Of a stretch of 7,002 bases of DNA, positions 1 through 5,049 are shown piece by piece. The stretch is from the NCBI GenBank assembly GCA_003105305.1, contig PQAQ01000252.1, positions 1 to 7,002 on the forward strand, in the 5' to 3' direction. The notes under the pieces are model-generated. The model was not told where the DNA came from. It made no database searches and saw only the letters and a program-made list of their open reading frames with translations. Both the position numbers and the translations under genes were made by a program. This DNA is from Candidatus Methylomirabilota bacterium (GTDB lineage: Bacteria; Methylomirabilota; Methylomirabilia; Methylomirabilales; Methylomirabilaceae). The number at the start of each line of letters is the position of its first letter. The first letter of the stretch is position 1.

Positions 1-983
1 TACCATTTGTTCTTGCTGAGCTTATACAGCCGGTACTGCCACGGACCGTCCGCCGTAATGGTCGTCGCATCGCCGAAGACCACCTGGCCGATATCGGTCG
101 TGATATTCGGATGGTTGTTGATATACTCCGCGATCTCAGGCGCCTTTGAGCAGAAGCCGCCCCAGTTCTCCCCGCCGTAGCTGTGGAACTGGGCGTGCGC
201 CACGTGCAGTCGGGTGCCCTCCAGTGTCCGCATGGTATCCAGGGTCGTCAGGTAGTTGTTGGGCGTGCCCAGGCGATTGGCGTGCAGGTGGATCGAGTGA
301 GGCAGGCCGAGACTTTCGTTGGCCCAGGAGAGCGCCTTCAGAATCTGGCGCGGCGTCACGTCGAAGTGGTACACCTTGTCGTCCAGGGTTTCAACGTCCT
401 TGCCGTACTTCCACTGCTCAACCCCGCCAGGGTTGACCAGCTTGACCCCATACGCCATCACCGACCGGATCAGCCATGCGACATAGCGCTTCACCTTCTC
501 CATCTCGCCGGCCCGGATATATCTCAGGATAAATTCGTTGCTCCCCAGCTCGATATACAGCCCCTTATCCACGATGGGGATGTCGATCAACTCCTCGTGG
601 GTATGCCGAACGCCGATGGGCGCGTTGGCGCCCTCCATGACCGTGGTATAGCCCATCTTGGCGTAGAGGTAGCCGGTCGCAAAGGTCGAGGGAACTGTCG
701 CACCCACGCCCGATCTCAGGCCGGGTTTCGCGCTGAAATGCATCTTCCGGTGGTCCTCCGGCCTGAATCCGCGAGCCGCATTCACCGCCGGACTGGCGAC
801 GTGCGTATGAATGTCGACACCACCAGGCATCACCACCAGATTACTGGCATCGATCACTTCAGCCGGTCCGGTGCAGGACTCGACGATCTTACCGTCCTCA
901 ACGCAGATCTCTTTAACCGTGCCATTGATCCCGTTGGCGGGGTCGTAGACCTCACCGCCGACGATTCGTAATGAGCGTCCCAT
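1..983 (-). CDS. fhcA: Formyltransferase/hydrolase complex subunit A (FwdA/FmdA-type amidohydrolase), 3' end cut by the window edge
   Basis: The 327 residues present read as the formylmethanofuran dehydrogenase subunit A family. In bacteria this subunit (FhcA) forms the cytoplasmic Fhc complex, which hydrolyses formylmethanofuran to formate at the end of the H4MPT C1 route. Visible amidohydrolase metal-site motifs are GGVDIHTHV (His59, His61), YGVKLVNPGG (Lys181, the lysine that is carboxylated in this family), HLHANRLGTPNN (His232/His234) and VAHAQFHSYG (His260, His263). The distal metal-ligand aspartate expected further on lies outside the window. The family is usually about 540-570 residues, so roughly 40% is missing. 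The start is the ATG at 983, with a GAGG at 993-996 placed nine bases upstream. It follows mtdB on the same strand after 148 bases and is probably co-transcribed with it. Other fhc subunits probably follow to the left (inference). FhcA rather than archaeal FwdA is chosen from context. Confidence 0.95.
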   Translation of the reverse strand, partial: MGRSLRIVGGEVYDPANGINGTVKEICVEDGKIVESCTGPAEVIDASNLVVMPGGVDIHTHVASPAVNAARGFRPEDHRKMHFSAKPGLRSGVGATVPSTFATGYLYAKMGYTTVMEGANAPIGVRHTHEELIDIPIVDKGLYIELGSNEFILRYIRAGEMEKVKRYVAWLIRSVMAYGVKLVNPGGVEQWKYGKDVETLDDKVYHFDVTPRQILKALSWANESLGLPHSIHLHANRLGTPNNYLTTLDTMRTLEGTRLHVAHAQFHSYGGENWGGFCSKAPEIAEYINNHPNITTDIGQVVFGDATTITADGPWQYRLYKLSKNKW

Positions 984-1025
984 ATCGATTATCCTCAGCC
1001 TCTACCGACCGGACCGGTAATTAAA

Positions 1026-1038
1026 ACACACTGTGTGT
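1026..1038. promoter_or_regulatory. Palindrome ACACAC-T-GTGTGT in the mtdB-fhcA gap
   Basis: This is a perfect inverted repeat with six-base arms around a single central base, in the 148-base gap between mtdB and fhcA. On the minus strand it is immediately followed by TTTAAT, which matches five of six bases of a -10 box, but no convincing -35 stands 17 bases before it. It could be an operator for an internal fhcA promoter. A weak hairpin followed by a U-rich stretch is also possible. The rest of the gap (984-1131) shows no gene. Confidence 0.3.
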
Positions 1039-1131
1039 CGGGCGCCTGAACTTCACTCCTGTTTACCCATACAATTTCACCACGAAACCGGTAAGATCGA
1101 CTGCCATTTCCCAATCGACGCTATAGACCCC

Positions 1132-2016
1132 TTAACCGGCAAGCCGTCTCTGCGCAATCTCCAGCGCATGATTCTCGTCAAGGATTACAAATTTCTCCGA
1201 GGTCCGGATCGTCTCGAGCATCTCGATTTCGACATCGTATTTCAGGACTCCGACCGCAAGCGCGCCGATTCCCCTGATCCCCGGTACGACCTCCTTCAGG
1301 TCATCGTTCGGATTCAGGTTGTAGATGCCGGTCGGCGGCACCGCGTTCACGTCGGCGACCAGCTTTCCCGACGGGAGCGCGTTCAGAACGGCTTGAGAGA
1401 TCATCTGGATCCCCGCCTTGCCGGTAGTCAGGATCACGTCAACATCGCGCAGATGCGAGATCTTGTCCTCGTCCGTCGCCATGGCGGCGCCCTTCACGGC
1501 GCCACCCGTCTTGGCAGAGAGCCGCTCGGCTAATGCCTGGACGCCGCTCAGTTGCCTGGAGCCGATGACCACCTCGGCTCCCAATTTGACACACAGGGTC
1601 GAGGCCACAATCCCGACGGGACCGGTTCCCCCGGGGATAGCCACCCGTTTGCCGCGCAAGCCACCGAGCGCCTTCTCCGCCTTCGCAACCAGCGCGACGG
1701 CCGTCGTATACGACCCCTTGGGGTCAATCATCATCGACACCTGGAAGGGAGGAAACATGCTCTTCGCGGCAGCTTCGCGGACCCGCTCGGCCGACTCGAT
1801 ATCGTTGCCGCCGATAAAAAGGGCGCTGAATTTCGCGCCCTTCGGTCCGCGGGAGAAGATAATGTCCTGTACCAAAAGAACGGCCGACTCTTCATTGACG
1901 CTACCATATGGAATAACGGCGTGAAAGCCGGCATCGTACGCCATGTTGATGTCGAACGGACTCGGCTGAGACTCCGTAGTCAAAAAATACAGCAGGTGCT
2001 TTCGCTCTGTCGCCAT
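1132..2016 (-). CDS. mtdB: Methylene-tetrahydromethanopterin dehydrogenase
   Basis: A 294-residue cytoplasmic NAD(P)-dependent enzyme that oxidises methylene-H4MPT to methenyl-H4MPT, the step after Fae in formaldehyde oxidation. The N-terminal pterin-binding part carries SPFDIN (19-24), MAYDAGF and the FIGGND segment (68-72). A Rossmann domain follows with the dinucleotide-binding loop GGTGPVG (129-135), then ILTTGKAGIQ (195-204), ADVNAVPPTG (221-230) and GIGALAVG (249-256). Length and motif order fit MtdA/MtdB. I prefer MtdB because the gene sits between fae and fhcA in an H4MPT cluster, but cofactor choice (NAD versus NADP) cannot be read from sequence here. The start is the ATG at 2016, with GAGGGG only a couple of bases upstream, which is an unusually tight Shine-Dalgarno. 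A hairpin ends 24 bases before the start, leaving no room for a separate promoter between hairpin and gene. Confidence 0.94.
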   Translation of the reverse strand: MATERKHLLYFLTTESQPSPFDINMAYDAGFHAVIPYGSVNEESAVLLVQDIIFSRGPKGAKFSALFIGGNDIESAERVREAAAKSMFPPFQVSMMIDPKGSYTTAVALVAKAEKALGGLRGKRVAIPGGTGPVGIVASTLCVKLGAEVVIGSRQLSGVQALAERLSAKTGGAVKGAAMATDEDKISHLRDVDVILTTGKAGIQMISQAVLNALPSGKLVADVNAVPPTGIYNLNPNDDLKEVVPGIRGIGALAVGVLKYDVEIEMLETIRTSEKFVILDENHALEIAQRRLAG

Positions 2017-2040
2017 ATCCCCTCACTCAGCAGAACAAAC

Positions 2041-2101
2041 CAAAGGGACCGACGGGCAAGAGGCCCCTCAAGCCCTCAACGCTCGCCCGACGGCCCCTTT
2101 G
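2041..2101 (-). terminator. Strong hairpin between fae and mtdB: leaky terminator or mRNA-stabilising stem
   Basis: Arms at 2041-2057 and 2085-2101 form a 17-position stem with one mismatch, around a 27-base loop. One position pairs as G-U only in minus-strand RNA; in plus-strand RNA it would be an A-C mismatch. This fits a structure acting in the fae-mtdB transcript. On the minus strand the second arm ends in CCCTTTG and runs into TTTGGTTTGTTC, an interrupted T-rich tract like that of a weak intrinsic terminator. It begins 45 bases after the fae stop and ends 24 bases before the mtdB start. It therefore probably sets a fae-high/mtdB-low ratio by partial termination or 3'-end protection. Confidence 0.65.
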
Positions 2102-2145
2102 TAAGGACGAACCTATATGGTTACTCTGGCCCCGTACGGCTCAGA

Positions 2146-2646
2146 CTACGCAAAGGGGTGCTTGACCTTGTCCTTCTGCGCCAGGATGTCGCTCATCGAG
2201 GGCTGCTCGGCCAATGCCCGCGCAATCGACTCTTTCGTCGCTTGGTAGTTGTAGTCGAAGATCTTCTTGTTGTCGTCGGCTTCCCAGTGAATAAAGACGC
2301 CGACCACGACAGCCAGGTCTTCAGCGTCCTTTGCACAGATCACGCCTTCAGCAACGCTGTCCACTACGGCCTTCGCCACCGCAGCCTGGGCGGGACCGAA
2401 CATCTGAACCGCCTGCTTTGCCCCTTTGATCGTGACCTTATTGAACATGACCGTCGCAGGCTTCGCCAGCAGGTTCGGCGCCACCACCGCCAGGAGGGCG
2501 CTGTGACCCGCAGACTGCTGGGCGAGGCGCTGCGCGAAGACTGCGCCGACCGGGCCGTTTTTGGGGCCGATCATCAGGTCAATATGTGCCACCTCATTCC
2601 CGTCACCCACCAACGACTCGCCAACCATGATATCGCGCATCGCCAT
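2146..2646 (-). CDS. fae: Formaldehyde-activating enzyme
   Basis: This 166-residue protein is a clear Fae: it condenses formaldehyde with H4MPT to methylene-H4MPT in the cytoplasm and is both the entry and the detoxification step of the pathway. Family hallmarks are VGDGNEVAHIDL (13-24, with His21 the conserved histidine proposed as catalytic), LLAVVAPNL (51-59), KPATVMFNKVTI (62-73), QMFGPAQ (81-87), GVFIHWEA (116-123) and the C-terminal KHPFA. Length is normal for stand-alone Fae, and there is no fused second domain. Two starts are possible. The ATG at 2646 has AAGGAG eight bases upstream (2655-2660). The ATG at 2640 has AAGGAGG seven bases upstream (2648-2654). The tandem Shine-Dalgarno motifs suggest strong translation. 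It is the first gene of the fae-mtdB-fhcA run, with its own promoter. Confidence 0.98.
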   Translation of the reverse strand: MAMRDIMVGESLVGDGNEVAHIDLMIGPKNGPVGAVFAQRLAQQSAGHSALLAVVAPNLLAKPATVMFNKVTIKGAKQAVQMFGPAQAAVAKAVVDSVAEGVICAKDAEDLAVVVGVFIHWEADDNKKIFDYNYQATKESIARALAEQPSMSDILAQKDKVKHPFA

Positions 2647-2729
2647 TCCTCCTTCTCCTTTCCACCGTGTCAGTTAACGTTCTCCGTTCGCACACACATA
2701 ACCCATTGGTGCGTACTCGCAAAGCCCAT

Positions 2730-2758
2730 AATCTAATTTGAGTAGATCATCGTGTCAA
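2730..2758 (-). promoter_or_regulatory. Sigma70-type promoter of fae
   Basis: On the minus strand TTGACA (2753-2758, full consensus) is followed after exactly 17 bases by TAGATT (2730-2735, four of six). Just upstream of the -35 lies an A-rich stretch (AAACTGAAAAAGC), like an UP element. Transcription would start near 2722-2724, giving a leader of about 77 bases. An inverted repeat ATCTA-N7-TAGAT (2731-2747) overlaps the -10 and spacer and could be an operator. Confidence 0.7.
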
Positions 2759-2830
2759 GCTTTTTCAGTTTGAGTGGGGTGAAACGCCATATACTTTTTA
2801 CTTGCACGCGATTCTCCTATCCGACAAGAT

Positions 2831-2859
2831 GGGGTGCAGCAATCAAGATCGCGCACCCC
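2831..2859 (+). promoter_or_regulatory. Leader hairpin upstream of the selenoprotein gene
   Basis: GGGGTGC (2831-2837) and GCACCCC (2853-2859) form a perfect seven-pair stem with a 15-base loop, in the region that would be the 5' leader of the plus-strand gene. No T-run follows, so it is not a standard terminator. I do not recognise a known riboswitch. Only weak plus-strand promoter candidates are visible upstream, for example TATACT at 2790-2795 without a good -35. The remainder of 2759-2918 shows no gene. Confidence 0.35.
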
Positions 2860-2930
2860 TTGAGCGGAACCGTAAGAGCGCGACCCCAACCATTCGCGTA
2901 CACAATGAGCACATCATAGAGGAGATCCCT

Positions 2931-3281
2931 ATGGGACGAGTCGATTGGAGATATCATCGCCCCGGGTGAAAGAGCTGTGTCAAAACGCAAGAGTTTCTTG
3001 CGAAACATCGTGTTGACATCGCATCGCAGGTGGATGCCAAGAAGACGACCCTGAAGGCAGACGAGGCGCTTGCGATTGTTCGAGAGGCGGACGAGATCTA
3101 CGCGACGAAGGGAAAGAAAGTTATCCACCTCAACCTGCGGAAGGATAAGCCGGATAAGGCGCAACTCCTGGCGCTCCTGCTGGGACCGAGCGGAAATCTG
3201 CGAGCCCCAACCCTTCGGAAGGGTCGTACGCTCGTCGTTGGGTTTGACGCAGCGACCTATGAGAAATTGTTTCTGGTGTAA
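2931..3281 (+). CDS. ArsC/Spx-family thioredoxin-fold selenoprotein with in-frame UGA read as selenocysteine
   Basis: Reading through the TGA at 2967-2969 gives one continuous 116-residue protein. It has RVDWRYHRPG at the start, Sec13 in G-U-K-S-C (a UxxC redox pair with Cys16), an ArsC-like helix KTQEFLAKH (18-26), KKVIHLNL (62-69), GNLRAPTLRKG (88-98) and a C-terminal TLVVGFD strand. This matches the small ArsC-family (seleno)proteins I recall, in which this position is Sec or Cys. The function is presumably thiol/selenol redox in the cytoplasm. True arsenate reduction is unproven. The start ATG at 2931 has GAGGAG (2919-2924) six bases upstream. An in-frame ATG at 2829 exists but would add 34 unrelated residues. 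A SECIS-like hairpin follows the UGA. A GTG at 3030 would give an 83-residue product lacking the active site, which is what a standard caller would report. The gene is divergent from fae and convergent with the transglycosylase gene. Confidence 0.88.
2967..2969 (+). other. Recoded UGA (selenocysteine codon 13)
   Basis: The TGA sits exactly at the position of the first active-site cysteine of ArsC/Spx-like proteins, three residues before a real cysteine (Cys16). Family-like protein sequence continues in the same frame on both sides, which argues against a true stop or a decayed gene. Confidence 0.87.
2977..3019 (+). promoter_or_regulatory. Bacterial SECIS-like stem-loop downstream of the UGA
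   Basis: An upper stem of seven perfect pairs (CGCAAGA at 2986-2992 with TCTTGCG at 2996-3002) closes a three-base loop GUU. A lower stem TGTCAA/TTGACA (2978-2983 with 3013-3018) extends it across an asymmetric internal loop, with a G-U pair possible at its base. Twenty-three bases separate the UGA from the loop, and the first loop base is G. Both agree with the general bacterial SECIS rules as I know them (loop roughly 16-37 bases after UGA, G among the first two loop bases). It would bind SelB charged with Sec-tRNA(Sec). Confidence 0.8.
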
Positions 3282-3313
3282 CCCCGCTACAAACCCGGAA
3301 CGTCGACAGGACG

Positions 3314-3325
3314 GGACGATCGTCC
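3314..3325. repeat. Palindrome GGACGATCGTCC between convergent genes
   Basis: A perfect 12-base palindrome in the 53-base gap between the convergent selenoprotein and transglycosylase genes, extendable to an imperfect hairpin over about 3311-3327. No T-run is seen on either side, so a bidirectional terminator is possible but not supported beyond symmetry and position. Confidence 0.3.
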
Positions 3326-3334
3326 GTTAGATGC

Positions 3335-4048
3335 CTAAGGAGATTGAACGATCGGCGGAATGTTCGAGTAGACGATTGTATCGGATGCCTCCGCCTTGTA
3401 GATGAACGGAGGCGGAGGAGGAGGTTGCGCTGCAACTGTCTGGGCGAGCGTACTGATCGGCTTGGTCGCCTCGCGCGTCCGCTGCTCGCGCCGGTACAGG
3501 CTGAGGACTTTCGTTACATAGTCTCTGGTCTCCGCGTAGGGCGGCACGCCCTTATATCGAAGTACGGCGTTTTCGCCGGCATTGTACGCGGCTAATGCCA
3601 GCGCAAGATCCCCATGGAACAGGTCCAGGAGCTGGCGGAGGTATCGGGCGCCGGCGCCGATGTTCTCATGAGGATTGTAGACATCCCCCACGGAAAAACG
3701 CCAGACGGTAGCCGGCATCAGTTGCATCAACCCCTGGGCTCCCTTGGGCGAGATCGCCTTGCGGTTGAAGTTCGACTCCACCTGAATTACGGCTCGAATC
3801 AGCGCGGGGTCAAGTTCGTGCTCACTAGCAACGGCATCGATCAGCTCCGATATATTGGCGGTGGTTAATCTGGTAGCGGCAGGCAACACCCCGGGCTGGA
3901 GCAACTTATGTTGCGGTGTAGTCGGCGCATTGGTGAAGTGAACAAGCCCATCCTCGTCGGTTCGGTAATAGATCTCGCCCAACGCCGGTCCTGCCGACAG
4001 CAGGACCAGGCCTGCCAGCACTGCTGCGATCTGCCGTCTCTTTCCCAC
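3335..4048 (-). CDS. Exported SLT-type lytic transglycosylase with DUF4124-like N-terminus
   Basis: A soluble lytic transglycosylase-family enzyme that cleaves peptidoglycan glycan strands in the periplasm. From the GTG at 4048 it is 237 residues. It has a basic start (GKRRQ), a hydrophobic core and a probable signal-peptide end after PALG (about residue 24). A DUF4124-like stretch IYYRTDEDG..VHFTN follows, then the goose-lysozyme-like SLT domain (about 66-190) with catalytic Glu91 in VIQVESNFN, GAQGLMQLMP (103-112) and AYNAGENAV (154-162). A run of six prolines leads to a tail IYKAEASDTIVYSNIP that resembles the N-terminal motif. An in-frame ATG at 4072 would add eight residues, but it has no Shine-Dalgarno and lies within about nine bases of the predicted transcript start. 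The GTG has GGGAGG at 4053-4058. I therefore prefer the GTG, without certainty. Confidence 0.92.
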   Translation of the reverse strand: MGKRRQIAAVLAGLVLLSAGPALGEIYYRTDEDGLVHFTNAPTTPQHKLLQPGVLPAATRLTTANISELIDAVASEHELDPALIRAVIQVESNFNRKAISPKGAQGLMQLMPATVWRFSVGDVYNPHENIGAGARYLRQLLDLFHGDLALALAAYNAGENAVLRYKGVPPYAETRDYVTKVLSLYRREQRTREATKPISTLAQTVAAQPPPPPPFIYKAEASDTIVYSNIPPIVQSP

Positions 4049-4087
4049 GCCGCCTCCCGCGTTGTTGCCCATAATCAGGAATGCTAT

Positions 4088-4116
4088 TCTATATCACATT
4101 CGACTGCCCACCGCAA
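4088..4116 (-). promoter_or_regulatory. Promoter of the lytic transglycosylase gene
   Basis: On the minus strand TTGCGG (4111-4116) is followed after 17 bases by TATAGA (4088-4093), preceded by TGA as in an extended -10 (TGnTATA). Transcription would begin near 4081, in the 66-base gap after the ZIP gene, so the transglycosylase probably has its own promoter. Just upstream lies a ten-base palindrome CGGTCGACCG (4124-4133), a possible operator. Confidence 0.5.
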
Positions 4117-4138
4117 GTTCGATCGGTCGACCGTTGCC

Positions 4139-4876
4139 TTAGAGGCCGAAACTCGAGAGTAATCGCTCGGTCAGGTAGAACATAAGGACGCCGACAAACA
4201 CCATGAGCGCCATCAGGATTCCCTTCTCCCGGTTGACCTCCGGCATCAGATCCGATGCCGCCACATAGATCATCACCCCGGCAGACAACGCCAGCCGATA
4301 TCCCAACAGCCCCTGCAAGTACGACGCAAACATCGCTCCAACTACAGTCGAGAGACCAAGGCTGATCGACGAGGTCATCGCCGCCACACGAGACCTGCCT
4401 GCCGCCAGCATGATTGAGCCGACCGTAAATCCCTCAGGGATCTTATGAAGCGCAACGGCGACAAAGATGAGGAACCCCAGCCCTGCACTGACGTGGAACC
4501 CTGACGCGATCGATACCCCGTCAAAGAAGGTATGAATCAACAGGCCCGCGAGGGCGAAGAGGCTCACTGACGGCGCGACGACAGCCTCCGCATGGGTCTC
4601 CTCGCCGAAGTGAAAATGCGAGGCCAGTATGTGTTCGGCAAAATGGATCAACAGATAACCGGCTAGAATGAGCAGAGGCGCGTGGTCGGTCAGGCGCATA
4701 CTCTCGGGAATCATGCCAAGAAAGGCAGCCCCCAGCATAAAGCCGGCTCCAAGGGCGATGAAGTATTTGAGCAACGCCTCATCCCAGCGCTGCTTGATCG
4801 TCACCAGGAGGCCACCCGCCACATTCGCAGCGGCAGCGGCAACACCAAAGGCCAATCCAATATAAAAAGAGTCCAT
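4139..4876 (-). CDS. ZIP-family divalent metal transporter
   Basis: A 245-residue inner-membrane protein, probably moving zinc or a similar divalent cation into the cytoplasm. About seven to eight hydrophobic segments are visible (near residues 4-26, 37-56, 66-81, 102-124, 131-153, 165-188, 195-212 and 219-240). The two family signature helices are intact: HTFFDG (His115, Asp119) and HKIPEG (His144, Glu148). A histidine/glutamate-rich loop (HILASHFHFGEETHAE, 82-97) precedes TM4, as often seen in ZIPs. The start is placed at the ATG at 4876, with GAGG (4885-4888) eight bases upstream and TM1 beginning at once. A further in-frame ATG at 4924 would add 16 polar residues, but it falls inside the spacer of the predicted promoter and is unlikely to be transcribed. 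Substrate cannot be assigned from sequence. The transglycosylase follows on the same strand. Confidence 0.93.
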   Translation of the reverse strand: MDSFYIGLAFGVAAAAANVAGGLLVTIKQRWDEALLKYFIALGAGFMLGAAFLGMIPESMRLTDHAPLLILAGYLLIHFAEHILASHFHFGEETHAEAVVAPSVSLFALAGLLIHTFFDGVSIASGFHVSAGLGFLIFVAVALHKIPEGFTVGSIMLAAGRSRVAAMTSSISLGLSTVVGAMFASYLQGLLGYRLALSAGVMIYVAASDLMPEVNREKGILMALMVFVGVLMFYLTERLLSSFGL

Positions 4877-4909
4877 TATTGTCGCCTCACGGGGAGTCGG
4901 TGAAGACGT

Positions 4910-4938
4910 AACGTACCCGGTCATTGCGCCCTTGTCAA
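4910..4938 (-). promoter_or_regulatory. Promoter of the ZIP transporter gene
   Basis: A full consensus TTGACA (4933-4938, minus strand) is followed after 17 bases by TACGTT (4910-4915, three of six). Transcription would start near 4903, 27 bases ahead of the ATG at 4876. A small palindrome ACGT-A-ACGT (4906-4914) overlaps the weak -10 and might be a metalloregulator site, but it is short. Confidence 0.5.
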
Positions 4939-4978
4939 AGCATTTGTCGGTGCAGTGGGCCGCCCATACCGATTCGTT

Positions 4979-5007
4979 TTGCCCGGATCACTGTCTGAGA
5001 TTATACT
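4979..5007 (+). promoter_or_regulatory. Sigma70-type promoter of mazG
   Basis: TTGCCC (4979-4984) and TATACT (5002-5007, five of six) are separated by exactly 17 bases. Transcription would start near 5014, about 36 bases before the mazG ATG. It stands back to back with the ZIP promoter in the same 173-base divergent region. Confidence 0.65.
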
Positions 5008-5049
5008 TATTGTAGGACAACAGCCGACTTACGACTTCAAGGAGGCCCA

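Noticed and set aside
183..971. 262-codon plus-strand open frame over fhcA
   Set aside because: It is entirely antisense to fhcA, whose metal-site motifs are intact. No recognisable domain or ribosome binding site was seen.
1063..1107. 14-residue minus-strand mini-ORF between mtdB and fhcA
   Set aside because: Too short to judge, without a convincing ribosome binding site, and expected by chance in a gap of this size.
1552..2736. 394-codon plus-strand open frame spanning mtdB, fae and their gap
   Set aside because: It is antisense to two certain enzymes and has no family resemblance. Its composition (rich in Arg, His and Leu) is typical of a GC-rich shadow frame.
2931..2969. Pseudogene interpretation of the in-frame TGA
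   Set aside because: There is only one disruption. It falls exactly at the redox-active position and is followed by a SECIS-like hairpin and an otherwise intact protein, so recoding is more economical than decay.
2817..3164. 115-codon minus-strand open frame over the selenoprotein region
   Set aside because: It overlaps the read-through selenoprotein frame and its leader and has no recognisable features. The plus-strand reading explains the region, including the in-frame TGA.
3030..3281. 83-codon GTG-started gene as an independent small protein
   Set aside because: It is the C-terminal part of the selenoprotein. It has no Shine-Dalgarno at the GTG and lacks the active-site loop.
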